This document shows positions 12,700 through 21,379 of a stretch of DNA of 36,189 nucleotides, piece after piece. The notes below the pieces were generated by a model. That model saw only the letters and a list, made by a program, of their open reading frames with translations. It was not told where the DNA came from and searched no databases. Both the position numbers and the translations under genes were made by a program. Positions within the stretch are counted from its first letter, which is position 1; every line of letters begins with the position of its first letter. The DNA is from Aeromonas caviae (GTDB lineage Bacteria > Pseudomonadota > Gammaproteobacteria > Enterobacterales > Aeromonadaceae), in assembly GCF_000819785.1 (NCBI RefSeq), contig NZ_CDBK01000067.1, positions 24,161 to 60,349 on the forward strand. The letters run 5' to 3'.

Positions 12700-12855
12700 A
12701 ACTGGTACGATCATCGGGTGAATGGGCGAGTATCTCTTGGCAGGGGCGGACGAGTATGCAACAGTGACTCGGCACCATCGGCTAGGAAGCGACAGCGCCC
12801 CCGTCTGCACGGATGGCAGACGAGACGATAAAAGGACCTTCAATGGTCCTTTTTC
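12700..12855 (+). ncRNA. Candidate structured small RNA or leader RNA upstream of the YhcH-family gene
   Basis: This stretch starts after the acyltransferase terminator and ends in its own terminator. It can fold into stacked helices: GGGGCG (12743-12748) with CGCCCC (12796-12801), enclosing CGAGT/ACTCG (12751-12755/12767-12771) and a weak GCT-AGGA-AGC stem-loop (12781-12790). Immediately next comes CGTCTGC/GCAGACG (12802-12808/12816-12822) with the loop ACGGATG, then the terminator. GGA in loops recalls Csr/Rsm sponge RNAs. It could equally be a leader or attenuator of the gene 49 bp downstream. It matches no riboswitch class I recognise, and no clean promoter is visible. Confidence 0.35.
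12830..12855 (+). terminator. Terminator 49 bp upstream of the YhcH-family gene
   Basis: AAAGGACC and GGTCCTTT pair around TTCAAT, followed by more Ts. No protein gene ends here, so it terminates either a small RNA or a leader transcript. Confidence 0.8.
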
Positions 12856-12903
12856 ATTGGTGCACAAAGATAGACCACAGATATACCTAAGGATGCGAAC
12901 CTC

Positions 12904-13374
12904 ATGATCACCGGCAGTCTGGATACCTTGCAACGCACCCCCTTACCCGCCCCCCTGAACCGTATCGTGGCCGAGGTGGTGCAAAGCGTCGAACGCTGGC
13001 TGCACGCCCCCCTCGGCAAGCAGGAGGTCTACGGCCTCACGCTGTTCTGCCTGGTGAGCGAGGATCTGACAGAGCCGGTGGCGGAGCGCCGGGGCGAGTT
13101 TCATGAGCAGTATCTGGACATCCAGCTGCTGCTGCGCGGCGAGGAGTGGATCGGCGTGGGCCCTCACGCCTACAGCCGGGACGGTGCCGATCATCCTCAC
13201 CCCGATCTCTGGTTCGTCGATGACGAGCAGACCAGTTATCTGGCGTTGCAGCCCGGCGACTTCGCCATCTTCTGGCCGGGAGAACTGCATCGCCCCCTCT
13301 GTACCCTGACGACCCCAGGTCCGGTCAAGAAGCTGGTCGTCAAGGTTCACCAGTCGCTGCTGACCGGCGCCTGA
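12904..13374 (+). CDS. YhcH/YjgK/YiaL family protein (beta-barrel, sugar anomerase-like)
   Basis: A 156-residue protein of the DUF386 family. E. coli YhcH (NanQ) speeds anomerisation of N-acetylneuraminate; other members have poorly known sugar-related roles. The metal-site signature is present: EFHEQYLDIQLLLRGEEWIG (E65, H67, D72, Q74), the later H129 in PGELHRP and K147 in KKLVVKVH. The ATG at 12904 follows AAGGA at suitable spacing. No sialic acid genes adjoin it, so a nan-pathway role is not supported by context. The upstream terminator (12830-12855) might regulate it. Confidence 0.8.
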   Translation: MITGSLDTLQRTPLPAPLNRIVAEVVQSVERWLHAPLGKQEVYGLTLFCLVSEDLTEPVAERRGEFHEQYLDIQLLLRGEEWIGVGPHAYSRDGADHPHPDLWFVDDEQTSYLALQPGDFAIFWPGELHRPLCTLTTPGPVKKLVVKVHQSLLTGA

Positions 13375-13592
13375 GTGGCATTCGGGGCCTGGAGTCCCGA
13401 GTGATTGGGCCAACAGAGGCCCGTTGCGAATCGCTGATTCGACGCGCGCGCCAGACGAACGGTCTGCGCCCAACGATTTGAAAAATTGGACGCACCCTCC
13501 TGCGACCATAAGCCCCCGGCAGGGGAATCCCATCCATCGCTGGATGACACGACACTGTCGGCGTAAAGCCGAAGCACAGGAAGATGTAAAAC

Positions 13593-14792
13593 ATGAGCAA
13601 GTTGGTATTGATCCTTAACTGCGGTAGCTCTTCCCTGAAATTTGCCGTAATGGACGCTGAAACGGGCGAGGACATGCTGTCCGGCCTGGCCGAATGCTTC
13701 AATCTGGATGACGCACGTATCAAATGGAAACTCCACGGGGTCAAGGGCGACGCCATGCTGGGCGCCGGTGCTGCGCACCAGGAAGCCCTCGACCACATCG
13801 TGGGCCACATCCTGCCCCAGGATCCCGCCCTGGCCGATCAGCTGGTCGCCATCGGCCATCGCATCGTGCACGGCGGCGAGCAGTTCTCCCGCTCCGTGCG
13901 CATCGATGACGGCGTGATTGCCGGCATCGAGGCCGCCATTCCGTTCGCCCCCCTGCACAACCCGGCGCACCTCATCGGCATCCGTGCCGCCCTCAAGGTG
14001 TTCCCGGCCCTGGCCGACAAGAACGTGGCCGTGTTCGACACCGCCTTCCACCAGACCCTGCCAGAGGAAGCCTACCTCTACGCGCTGCCCTACAAGCTCT
14101 ATCGCGAGAACGGCATCCGTCGTTACGGCGCCCACGGCACCTCCCACCGCTTCATCGCCGAAGAGACCGCCAAGGCGCTGGGCAAACCGCTCCATGAGCT
14201 CAACATCATCAACTGCCACCTGGGCAACGGTGCCTCCGTCTGCGCCATCAAGAACGGCGAGTCCGTCGACACCTCCATGGGGCTGACCCCGCTGGAAGGG
14301 CTGGCGATGGGCACTCGCTCCGGTGACATCGACCCTGCCATCGTCTTCTTCATGCACGACAACCTGGGTTACAGCGTGGACAAGATCAACCAGGTGCTGA
14401 CCCGCGAATCCGGCCTGCTGGGCATGACCGAGGAGAGCAGCGACTGCCGCTACGTCACCGGCAACTACGCCACCGACGCCGGTGCCAAGCGTGCGCTGGA
14501 CGTCTTCACCTATCGCGTTGCCAAGTACGTCGGTGCCTATGCTGCCGCCATGGATGGTCGCCTTGACGCCCTGGTGTTCACCGGCGGCATCGGCGAGAAC
14601 GCCGCCATGGTGCGCGAGATGGTGCTGGCCCGACTGGCCCTGCTCGGCTTCAAGATCGACAAGGAGGCCAACAACGCAGCCGTACTGGGCGGTGAAGGCC
14701 CCATCACCGTCGAAGGCAGTCGTCTGGCCCTGGTGATGCCCACCAACGAAGAGCTGGTGATCGCCCGTGATGCCCTGAGCCTGGTCGGCTAA
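13593..14792 (+). CDS. ackA: Acetate kinase
   Basis: A cytoplasmic enzyme that interconverts acetate + ATP and acetyl phosphate + ADP. At 399 residues it has the usual length and is very close to E. coli AckA throughout. Visible motifs are LNCGSSSLK (8-16), GHRIVHGGE with R90, FDTAFHQT with D149, YGAHGTSH with H181, the [13 protein letters not shown] phosphate loop and [10 protein letters not shown] near the C-terminus. The ATG at 13593 follows AGGAAGA. The usual partner pta does not follow: the next gene is a mechanosensitive channel and a terminator separates them. Confidence 0.97.
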   Translation: MSKLVLILNCGSSSLKFAVMDAETGEDMLSGLAECFNLDDARIKWKLHGVKGDAMLGAGAAHQEALDHIVGHILPQDPALADQLVAIGHRIVHGGEQFSRSVRIDDGVIAGIEAAIPFAPLHNPAHLIGIRAALKVFPALADKNVAVFDTAFHQTLPEEAYLYALPYKLYRENGIRRYGAHGTSHRFIAEETAKALGKPLHELNIINCHLGNGASVCAIKNGESVDTSMGLTPLEGLAMGTRSGDIDPAIVFFMHDNLGYSVDKINQVLTRESGLLGMTEESSDCRYVTGNYATDAGAKRALDVFTYRVAKYVGAYAAAMDGRLDALVFTGGIGENAAMVREMVLARLALLGFKIDKEANNAAVLGGEGPITVEGSRLALVMPTNEELVIARDALSLVG

Positions 14793-14810
14793 GGCACCCT
14801 CTGGTGATGA

Positions 14811-14843
14811 CAACGCCCGGCCCCTGCCGGGCGTTGTCGTTTC
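14811..14843 (+). terminator. Terminator of ackA
   Basis: CAACGCCCGG and CCGGGCGTTG form a 10-bp stem around CCCCTG. The tail TCGTTTCG is only moderately T-rich, but the stem is strong and well placed 19 bases after the stop. Confidence 0.7.
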
Positions 14844-14923
14844 GGCAATAGTGATCGGCCTGTCATTTGACATGGGGGACCAGATGCGTACCCTGACCGC
14901 TGTGTGATATTGCGGAGGTAACG

Positions 14924-16165
14924 ATGAAAGAGATGTTTTTCAACTGGTTGTCAGGCCTGGGGGTCGATGTGACCCCCATGATGGCCCTGGTGATCGCCCT
15001 GGGGTTCATCGTGCTGACCGCCATGGTGCTGCACCTGGTGCTGCACCGCATCCTGCTGGTGCGCCTGGTGGGGCTGCTTGGCAAGACCAAGCAGATGTGG
15101 CTGCCGCCCCAGTTGCAGCAGCGCCTCTTCTACCGGCTCGCCTTCGTGTTCCAGGGGGCCGTGCTGCTCGGTCAGGCGGAGATCTGGCTGCCCAAAGCGT
15201 CCGAGAGCCTGGCGCTTATCGAGTTGCTGGCCCAGCTCTGGATCCTGCTGTTCCTGCTGCTGGCCCTGTTCGCCCTGCTCGACTGCCTGCTCTCCCTGAG
15301 CCGTCATACCCGGCTTGGGCGGGATCTGCCCCTGCGCGGCATCTTCCAGGGGGTGAAACTGGTGGCCAGCATCCTGGTGGGCATCCTGATGATCGCCCTG
15401 CTGCTCGGCAAGTCGCCCCTCTTCCTGTTCAGCGGCCTGGGGGCCATGACCGCGGTACTGATGCTGGTGTTCAAGGACCCCATCCTCGGCCTGGTGGCGG
15501 GCATCCAGCTCTCCGCCAACCGCATGCTGAGTGTCGGTGACTGGTTGCAGATGGACAAGTACGGGGCGGACGGCGAGGTGACCGACATCGGCCTCACCAC
15601 GGTCAAGGTGTCGAACTGGGACAAGACCATCACCACCATCCCTACCTATGCCCTCATCTCCGACTCCTTCAAGAACTGGCAGGGGATGACCGAATCCGGC
15701 GGGCGCCGCATCAAGCGCAGCGTCAACATCGACATGACCAGCGTGCGCTTCCTCACCTCGCAGGAGCAGTTGCAGCTCAAGCAGGCCAGGTTGCTGGCGC
15801 CCTACCTCAGCCGCAAGGAGCAGGAGCTCAGCAGCTACAACCAGCAGCTCAGCGATGCCATCAGCTGCCCCATCAACGGTCGCCACCTCACCAACCTCGG
15901 CACCCTGCGCGCCTATCTGGACGCCTACCTGCGGGCTCATGCGGGCATTCGCAAGGACATGACCCTGATGGTGCGCCAGTTGGCACCGACCACGGACGGC
16001 CTGCCGCTGGAGATCTACTGCTTCACGGCGACCACCGCCTGGGCCGAGTATGAAGGGATACAGGCTGATATTTTCGACCACATATTTGCGATAATTGAGC
16101 AATTCCATCTGCGTTTGCATCAGTCGCCAACCGGTTATGACATGCACAGTTGGAAAAACGGCTGA
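14924..16165 (+). CDS. ybdG: MscS-family mechanosensitive channel, YbdG type
   Basis: An inner-membrane channel of 413 residues, very similar to E. coli YbdG, a minor mechanosensitive (MscM-type) channel that releases solutes on hypoosmotic shock. Five hydrophobic segments lie at about residues 18-45, 72-92, 100-125, 140-163 and 167-190. The last is the pore helix GLGAMTAVLMLVFKDPILGL, followed by the MscS beta domain (QLSANRMLSVGDWLQM, GADGEVTDIGLTTVKV, TTIPT). The C-terminal RIRKDMTLMVRQLAP-type region and RLHQSPTG end match YbdG. The ATG at 14924 has GGAGGT upstream. Confidence 0.92.
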   Translation: MKEMFFNWLSGLGVDVTPMMALVIALGFIVLTAMVLHLVLHRILLVRLVGLLGKTKQMWLPPQLQQRLFYRLAFVFQGAVLLGQAEIWLPKASESLALIELLAQLWILLFLLLALFALLDCLLSLSRHTRLGRDLPLRGIFQGVKLVASILVGILMIALLLGKSPLFLFSGLGAMTAVLMLVFKDPILGLVAGIQLSANRMLSVGDWLQMDKYGADGEVTDIGLTTVKVSNWDKTITTIPTYALISDSFKNWQGMTESGGRRIKRSVNIDMTSVRFLTSQEQLQLKQARLLAPYLSRKEQELSSYNQQLSDAISCPINGRHLTNLGTLRAYLDAYLRAHAGIRKDMTLMVRQLAPTTDGLPLEIYCFTATTAWAEYEGIQADIFDHIFAIIEQFHLRLHQSPTGYDMHSWKNG

Positions 16166-16180
16166 TCCCGCTTATGACAA

Positions 16181-16210
16181 GGTGCCGTGGCGCAGCGCGG
16201 CACCGTATTT
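16181..16210 (+). terminator. Probable weak terminator after ybdG
   Basis: GGTGCCG and CGGCACC pair around a ten-base loop, followed by GTATTTAA. The T run is weak. Confidence 0.45.
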
Positions 16211-16350
16211 AATCACCGACTCGTCAGCACGTGGCGGTTGAAATTTGCATGGCAGAGGAGAAAAATGGCGGCCTTCTCTTCGCCCCGGGCGCGCCCGTCG
16301 CCTCCGCGCTGGCCAGAGTGCTGAACCACCCCCTTTATCACAGGAAAGTT

Positions 16351-17277
16351 ATGAAGCTCCTCCACAACACGGCGGCCGCACTGTGCTGCTCCCTGATCCT
16401 GGCCGCCATGCCCGCCCTCGCCATCGAATATGCCCTGCCTGCAGCCAACAGCCGCCTGGTGGGGGAGAATCTGGACTACGTGGTGTCCCCGGAAGAGGCG
16501 GGCCAACCCCTGGAAGCGGCAGCGGCCAGATTCCAGCTCGGCTTGACCAACATGCTGGAAGCCAACCCCAAGGCGGACCCCCTGCTGCTGCAGGCGGGCG
16601 AGAAGCTGGTCGTGCCCCATCAGCTGATCCTGCCGGATGCCCCCCGTGAAGGCATCGTGCTGAACGTCGCCGAGATGCGCCTCTACTACTACCCCAAAGG
16701 CAAGAAGGTGGTGGAAGTGCTGCCGATTGGCATCGGCCAGCTCGGCACCGACACCCCGGAAGACTGGGTGACCAGCGTGCAGCGCAAGAAGGCGGGCCCG
16801 ACCTGGACCCCGACCGCGAAGATGCACGCCGAGTACGCCGCCCGTGGCGAGACCCTGCCTGCGGTCTGGCCGGCCGGTCCGGACAACCCCATGGGGCTGT
16901 TCGCGCTCTACATCGGCAAGATGTACGCCATCCACGGCACCAATGCCCAGTTCGGCATCGGCCTGCGGGTGAGCCACGGCTGCGTGCGTCTGCGCAACGA
17001 CGACATCGAGTACCTGTTCAAGCAGGTCCCGGTCGGTACCCGCGTCCAGTTCGTGAACCAGCCCATCAAGGCCTCTGTCGAGCCGGATGGCCGCCGCTAC
17101 CTGGAAGTGCACCAGCCCCTCTCCCGCAACCAGGAGGAGTTCAACTCCAGCCTGCCGGCCCCGCTGCCCATGTCCACCGCCGTGACCCGCTTCATCGCCC
17201 ACGCGGACAGCGACTCCCAGCTGGTCAAGCAGGCCCTGGAGCAGCGCAGCGGCATGCCCATCGCCATCAACCGCTGA
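16351..17277 (+). CDS. L,D-transpeptidase (YkuD family, ErfK/YbiS/YcfS-like)
   Basis: A periplasmic cell-wall enzyme of 308 residues. Family members make meso-DAP cross-links or attach Braun lipoprotein to peptidoglycan. It has a signal peptide (1-24, ending PALA), a LysM-like segment (about 42-90, ending [14 protein letters not shown]) and the YkuD catalytic domain (about 100-236). The active-site signature is SHGCVRLRN with C211 as nucleophile and H209, plus H195 in YAIHGT. The ATG at 16351 was chosen because AGGAAAG precedes it and a typical signal peptide follows; the longer frame from 16231 would bury that signal. Which of the ErfK, YbiS, YcfS or YnhG roles it fills cannot be told. Confidence 0.92.
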   Translation: MKLLHNTAAALCCSLILAAMPALAIEYALPAANSRLVGENLDYVVSPEEAGQPLEAAAARFQLGLTNMLEANPKADPLLLQAGEKLVVPHQLILPDAPREGIVLNVAEMRLYYYPKGKKVVEVLPIGIGQLGTDTPEDWVTSVQRKKAGPTWTPTAKMHAEYAARGETLPAVWPAGPDNPMGLFALYIGKMYAIHGTNAQFGIGLRVSHGCVRLRNDDIEYLFKQVPVGTRVQFVNQPIKASVEPDGRRYLEVHQPLSRNQEEFNSSLPAPLPMSTAVTRFIAHADSDSQLVKQALEQRSGMPIAINR

Positions 17278-17297
17278 TCCCGCCTGTCGGTATCCCG

Positions 17298-17325
17298 AGC
17301 CCCGGCCACTGTCGGGGCTTTTTTA
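17298..17325 (+). terminator. Terminator of the L,D-transpeptidase gene
   Basis: AGCCCCG and CGGGGCT pair around an eight-base loop, followed by TTTTTT, 20 bases after the stop codon. Confidence 0.9.
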
Positions 17326-17462
17326 TGGCGCGGGGGAGGGGATCATCAGGGTAAACCCTTGGCAGGCCGGGATAAAATCCGGCCTTATTGCAATTGAGTG
17401 GTTGCTTGGTTAGGTGTTAAACGTTTTCCATGTGTTTTTTATTTGTTAAAAGTGGTTGTGGT

Positions 17463-17498
17463 CCGGCGATCTGCTGATTACTCTAGGCCGGTTTTTTT
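17463..17498 (+). promoter_or_regulatory. Terminator-like element in the putP leader
   Basis: CCGGC (17463-17467) and GCCGG (17487-17491) can pair and are followed directly by seven Ts, about 53 bp before putP. The stem is only five base pairs with a long loop, so attenuation is a weak suggestion. A second hairpin, AGGCCGG/CCGGCCT (17364-17370/17379-17385), lies further upstream in this AT-rich promoter region. Confidence 0.3.
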
Positions 17499-17551
17499 AA
17501 GGAAGAGTCCGTCGCAAGAACGGGCACAGACGTCACATAACGGAGTTTTGA

Positions 17552-19060
17552 ATGACAGCTAGCACCCCCATGCTCATCACCTTTCTGGTGTACATCCTCG
17601 GGATGGTGTTGATCGGCTTCATCGCCTATCGCGCCACCCGTAACTTTGACGACTACATTCTCGGCGGCCGCCGCATGGGGAGCTGGGTGACCGCCCTCTC
17701 CGCCGGTGCCTCCGACATGAGTGGCTGGCTCCTGATGGGCCTGCCTGGCGCCGTCTTCATCGGCGGCATCTCCGAGAGCTGGATCGCCATCGGCCTCGTC
17801 ATCGGCGCCTACTTCAACTGGCGCTGGGTGGCCGGTCGGCTGCGGGTTCACACCGAGAAGAACCGCAACGCCCTGACCCTGCCGGACTACTTCACCTACC
17901 GCTTCGAAGACAAGAGCCGGGTGCTGCGCATCCTCTCCGCCCTGGTGATCCTGCTGTTCTTCACCATCTACTGCGCCTCCGGCGTGGTGGCCGGTGCCCG
18001 CCTGTTCGAGAGCACCTTCGGCATGAGCTATGACACCGCCCTCTGGGTCGGCGCCGCAGCCACCATCACCTACACCTTCTTCGGCGGCTTCCTCGCGGTG
18101 AGCTGGACCGATACCGTGCAGGCCACCCTGATGATCTTCGCCCTCATCCTCACCCCGGTGTTCGTCATCATCGCCGTGGGCGGCATCGACACCGCCATGG
18201 TGCAGGTGGCGGCGCAGAACGCCAGCAACCTCGACATGTTCAAGAACCTGGACTTCATCGCCATCATCTCCCTGATGGCCTGGGGCCTGGGCTACTTCGG
18301 CCAGCCCCACATCCTGGCGCGCTTCATGGCGGCGGATTCCCACCATTCCATGGCCAGCGCCCGTCGCATCAGCATGACCTGGATGGTGCTCTGCCTGGGC
18401 GGCGCCGTGGCCATCGGCTTCTTCGGTCTGTCCTACTTCAGCACCTTCACCGAGCAGGCGGCTGGCGTGACCGGCAACCCGGAGCGGGTCTTCATCGAGC
18501 TCTCCAAGATCCTGTTCAACCCCTGGATCGCCGGTGTGCTGCTCTCCGCCATCCTGGCGGCGGTGATGAGTACCCTCAGTTGCCAGTTGCTGGTCTGCTC
18601 CAGCGCCATCACCGAGGATCTCTACAAGCCCTTCCTGCGCAAGAACGCCTCCCAGAAAGAGCTGGTGTGGGTCGGCCGCGCCATGGTGCTGCTCATATCC
18701 CTCATCGCCATCGCCGTGGCGGTGAACCCGGAGAACCGGGTGCTGGGGCTGGTAAGCTACGCCTGGGCCGGCTTCGGTGCCGCCTTCGGTCCCGTGGTGC
18801 TGCTCTCCGTGCTCTGGTCCCGCATGACCCGCAACGGCGCCCTGGCGGGCATGCTGACCGGTGCCCTGACCGTCATCATCTGGAAGCAGTTCGGCTGGCT
18901 GGGTCTGTACGAAATCATCCCGGGCTTCCTGTTTGCTACCCTGGCTATCGTGCTGTTCAGCCTGTTGGACAAGGCCCCCTCCAAGGCCATGCAGGATCGC
19001 TTCGCAGAAGCCGAGCAGGAGTTCCAGAGCCCCATGGCCGACGCCATTGCGGCAAAATAA
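17552..19060 (+). CDS. putP: Sodium/proline symporter PutP
   Basis: An inner-membrane sodium:solute symporter (SSS family) of 502 residues, the usual PutP length, with about 13 hydrophobic segments. It matches E. coli PutP closely: ILGGRRMGSWVTALSAGASDMSGWLLMGLPGA with D55 and S57 at the sodium-site positions, TLPDYFTYRFEDKSRVLRI, GYFGQPHILARFMA and LSAILAAVMSTLSCQLLVCSSAITEDLY. It imports proline for nutrition or osmoprotection. The ATG at 17552 has GGAG upstream. putA is not in the window. The 226-bp upstream region is AT-rich and may hold the promoter. Confidence 0.95.
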   Translation: MTASTPMLITFLVYILGMVLIGFIAYRATRNFDDYILGGRRMGSWVTALSAGASDMSGWLLMGLPGAVFIGGISESWIAIGLVIGAYFNWRWVAGRLRVHTEKNRNALTLPDYFTYRFEDKSRVLRILSALVILLFFTIYCASGVVAGARLFESTFGMSYDTALWVGAAATITYTFFGGFLAVSWTDTVQATLMIFALILTPVFVIIAVGGIDTAMVQVAAQNASNLDMFKNLDFIAIISLMAWGLGYFGQPHILARFMAADSHHSMASARRISMTWMVLCLGGAVAIGFFGLSYFSTFTEQAAGVTGNPERVFIELSKILFNPWIAGVLLSAILAAVMSTLSCQLLVCSSAITEDLYKPFLRKNASQKELVWVGRAMVLLISLIAIAVAVNPENRVLGLVSYAWAGFGAAFGPVVLLSVLWSRMTRNGALAGMLTGALTVIIWKQFGWLGLYEIIPGFLFATLAIVLFSLLDKAPSKAMQDRFAEAEQEFQSPMADAIAAK

Positions 19061-19076
19061 CCCCCGCCTCGACGAC

Positions 19077-19103
19077 AAAAGCCCCGCAACTGCGGGGCTT
19101 TTT
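19077..19103. terminator. Bidirectional terminator between putP and the oxidoreductase gene
   Basis: AAAAGCCCCGC and GCGGGGCTTTTT pair around AACT. A and T runs on both sides let it serve both converging genes. Confidence 0.9.
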
Positions 19104-19131
19104 AATGGGTAAAACATGCCCATGGCAGGGA

Positions 19132-19737
19132 TTAGGCGGGGCGCCTGCCCAGCCGCCGCACATCCTGGCGGGCGGCGGCTCCGGCCTGGCCGAGCCAGCG
19201 CTGGCGGGCCCCCTCATCCGAGGTGTGGACGGGCCCCAGATGCTGGCGGTGGGTCAGCCGGATGCCGCACAGCCCCAGCACCGGCTTGTCCAGGGTGCGA
19301 TCCAGGGGGGCTCCCTGCCACCAGCGGTAATACCAGGGGGGGCTGTCCATGGTGAGCAGCAGGCGCGCCGTCTTGCCGGCGAGCAACTGCTCCGGGTACG
19401 CCTTCCCCGGCTGGTAGCGAAAGGCGAAACCCGGCAGCAGGGTGCGATCCAGCAGCCCCTTGAGCCGGGCAGGCAGGTGGCCCCACCAGACGGGGGCGAC
19501 GATCACCAGATGGTGGGCTTGCGTCAGGCTCTGCTGCACCGCCTGCAGATCGGGCTCGAGGGGCTGCACCTCGTCATAGCCATGGTGAAGATCCGGCGCG
19601 AAGGCGAGCTCCCCCACGTGATGCAGGGTGACGCGCGCGCCCCTTTGCTCGGCGCTGCGGGCATACTCCCGGGCGAGGGCGTGGCAGAGGCTGTCGGGTT
19701 TGGGGTTGCCGTTGAGAACAAGCAGGTTGGGGGTCAT
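19132..19737 (-). CDS. NAD(P)H-dependent flavin oxidoreductase (flavodoxin-like fold, KefF/MdaB-like)
   Basis: A cytoplasmic quinone/flavin reductase of 201 residues. The flavodoxin-like fold is indicated by LLVLNGNPKPDSL at the N-terminus (phosphate loop for FMN/FAD) and by APVWWGHLPARLKGLLDR (about 81-98), the NQO-type signature. A late WWQGAPLDRTL region fits the MdaB/KefF group. The ATG at 19737 follows AAGGAG. It lies 54 bp downstream of a MerR-type regulator on the same strand, so the two are probably one operon responding to electrophile or redox stress. The exact substrate is unknown. Confidence 0.87.
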   Translation of the reverse strand: MTPNLLVLNGNPKPDSLCHALAREYARSAEQRGARVTLHHVGELAFAPDLHHGYDEVQPLEPDLQAVQQSLTQAHHLVIVAPVWWGHLPARLKGLLDRTLLPGFAFRYQPGKAYPEQLLAGKTARLLLTMDSPPWYYRWWQGAPLDRTLDKPVLGLCGIRLTHRQHLGPVHTSDEGARQRWLGQAGAAARQDVRRLGRRPA

Positions 19738-19791
19738 GGTATGGCTCCTTGAAGTGAGCCCCCATTACACCCCTTGTCCCATGGGACAGAG

Positions 19792-20223
19792 TCAAGCCAC
19801 CTTGTGCGCCCGATCCGCGGCGGCGGGATGATCCCGCCCGTCGGGGGATTGCCGCGCCGGGGCGCCATAGCGGCAGGGGTGCTGCGCCAGCAGCGTGGCG
19901 CTCTGGCTCAAGCCCTGATGCTGGCGTTGCAGCCGGGCGACCTCCGCCTCGATCTGCGCCAGCTTGTCCGCGATAAGCTGCTCCACCTTCTGCCAGGGGA
20001 AGTGATCGAGGCTGGTGACGCCCGCGAGCAGGGGAACCAGCTCCCCGAGCTTGCAGCCAAGCCGCTGGGCCTCGCGGATAAAGCCGACCCACTCCAGATC
20101 CTCGGCCCGGTAGACGCGATACTTGCCGCGCCGCCTGGGCTCGGGCAGCAGCCCGAGCTGCTCGTAGAGACGGACCGCCTTTGGGGTGGTGCCCGCCAGC
20201 CGGGCAAATTTGCCGATATACAT
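19792..20223 (-). CDS. MerR-family transcriptional regulator
   Basis: A 143-residue regulator. The N-terminal winged helix-turn-helix is clear (MYIGKFARLAGTTPKAVRLY, then EQLGLLPEPRRRGKYRVY), followed by a dimerisation coiled coil (about 75-110) and a short polar tail. There is no obvious pair of metal-binding cysteines, so it is more like the SoxR-independent small-molecule or redox MerR group than a metal sensor. I took ATG 20223 because the family N-terminus begins there; upstream in-frame sequence looks non-coding. It probably controls itself and the oxidoreductase gene just downstream. Confidence 0.85.
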   Translation of the reverse strand: MYIGKFARLAGTTPKAVRLYEQLGLLPEPRRRGKYRVYRAEDLEWVGFIREAQRLGCKLGELVPLLAGVTSLDHFPWQKVEQLIADKLAQIEAEVARLQRQHQGLSQSATLLAQHPCRYGAPARQSPDGRDHPAAADRAHKVA

Positions 20224-20798
20224 GGTGCTGCTCGCAAAGGAGGTATGAAGGTGCCCACTATAGGTCAGTGGTAGGGGTGATTGAATCCCCAGGGGGGAGG
20301 GGGCGCCGTTGGCGCAGTGCAGGGAGGATAGGGGGATGGTTCTGTGACGGCATCGCCGCGTCCCTGGCACGGCGCAGGAGCAGTGTATTGCGCCCGTCCG
20401 GCCGAGTCGGGAAATGGCCGCGCTGACCCCTGATGGGGCCAGAACGGGCGTAAATGGACTGGTGATCGCCACTATAAGAGAAAATGTGGTCATCCACGGA
20501 GAACCGATAAATTCCCTTTATAGTGATTCTTGCGAGCCAGACAGGACCACTTGGTGGCCGAAAGGGGCTCCCTCAGGGATTTCCCGATCCTGAAGGAGGG
20601 GGGAATATCTCTATTTGGAGATCTGATTAGCGAAGCATCATCAGACGAGCGCGGGAGAATGATCGCTGGGGAGAGTGCTTGATTATTATCTGGCTACCTA
20701 TGTGTTGTTTTTATTCGCGACTGTTCAAACACTCTTCGCTATTCGAACCTACGGGATTTTTGCGCGTCTGGTGCCGAAGGCGAGAAGTTAATTAATTT
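20224..20798. other. Long intergenic stretch: core-to-AT-rich-insert transition
   Basis: About 575 bp without a gene I can support. The left 240 bp is GC-rich like the core genome; from about 20460 the composition becomes AT-rich and stays so to about 22310. Small frames here lack ribosome sites and similarity to anything I know. I looked for a second integron attC after the HEPN-type gene and did not find a clear one. A T-loop-like string (GTTCGAAT, minus strand, near 20745) is not part of a tRNA. Confidence 0.6.
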
Positions 20799-21365
20799 TT
20801 ATGTTTTATTAGCAAGCTCACTAAATACCTGCTCAAAGCGTTTAGACAATGAGTTGGGGGATGCTAAAGATGAAAGCCGTGCGCCTACATGTTTTGCAAA
20901 GTCTTCAAGAACTACTAAATTTTCATCACTTGGTGATGCTGGTTTCGCTAACTCATTTCGTAATGCTCGGAATGACATTATAGATAGTAGTGATTCCTTG
21001 TCTTCATCTGTAACCTTTCCTGATAAATTATGAGCTAGTTGATTTCTGATTTTGTTAAGCCGTTTAATCCCTCTAGCAAGTTCTTTAGTCTCTACTGAAT
21101 AATCTTCGATTAGAGTCAATTTCTGAGCGAACGTGAGGCGTGCATCTTTGATGTCTCCGAGAGCTGGATTAAACGATACCAAGCACTCGGTTACAAAGTG
21201 TTCTACAAATAAATGAGCCCTCAAAATACGACCGATAGCATCAACATCTTGAGCCCACTTCTGGTTTATTTTTGCGATCTCACTATCCATCTCTTCAATG
21301 AATTTATCTTTCCCTCCCGATAACTCTATTACTCGCCTTGCTACCTTTTGATGGTCGATATCCAA
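20799..21365 (-). CDS. HEPN-like domain protein, candidate ribonuclease/toxin (unrecognised gene)
   Basis: I do not recognise this gene by name. It encodes about 188 mostly helical residues. The segment ELARGIKRLNKIRNQLAHNL carries R-x4-H (R107 to H112 from the TTG start), the catalytic signature of HEPN ribonucleases. The helix before it (AHLFVEHFVTECLVSFNP, then LTFAQKLTLIEDY) resembles MltR/DUF4145-type HEPN proteins. I prefer the TTG at 21363-21365 because AGGAGG lies four bases upstream; the ATG at 21383 has no ribosome site and sits inside the attC-like site. It is AT-rich compared with its neighbours. It follows the nuclease-like gene on the same strand, separated only by the attC-like palindrome. 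A non-catalytic HEPN role cannot be excluded. Confidence 0.65.
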   Translation of the reverse strand: MDIDHQKVARRVIELSGGKDKFIEEMDSEIAKINQKWAQDVDAIGRILRAHLFVEHFVTECLVSFNPALGDIKDARLTFAQKLTLIEDYSVETKELARGIKRLNKIRNQLAHNLSGKVTDEDKESLLSIMSFRALRNELAKPASPSDENLVVLEDFAKHVGARLSSLASPNSLSKRFEQVFSELANKT

Positions 21366-21379
21366 GCTTCCTCCTAGAA

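Noticed and set aside
12700..12830. c-di-GMP (GEMM), TPP, FMN or guanidine riboswitch in the YhcH leader
   Set aside because: None of their conserved core strings could be found in this stretch.
12722..12907. 61-codon plus-strand frame
   Set aside because: It runs through a strong terminator hairpin and lacks a ribosome site; RNA structure explains the region better.
20244..20274. Nine-codon plus-strand peptide after AAAGGAGGT
   Set aside because: A perfect Shine-Dalgarno is present, but the peptide is tiny, antisense to the merR leader and ends without any following gene.
20258..20497. 79-codon minus-strand frame upstream of merR
   Set aside because: No ribosome site, basic/proline-rich random-looking product, and overlap with the probable merR promoter.
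20735..20760. tRNA T-loop-like GTTCGAAT on the minus strand
   Set aside because: The flanking bases do not form a T stem and no acceptor, D or anticodon arm is present, so it is not a tRNA. Too short to claim as an att remnant.
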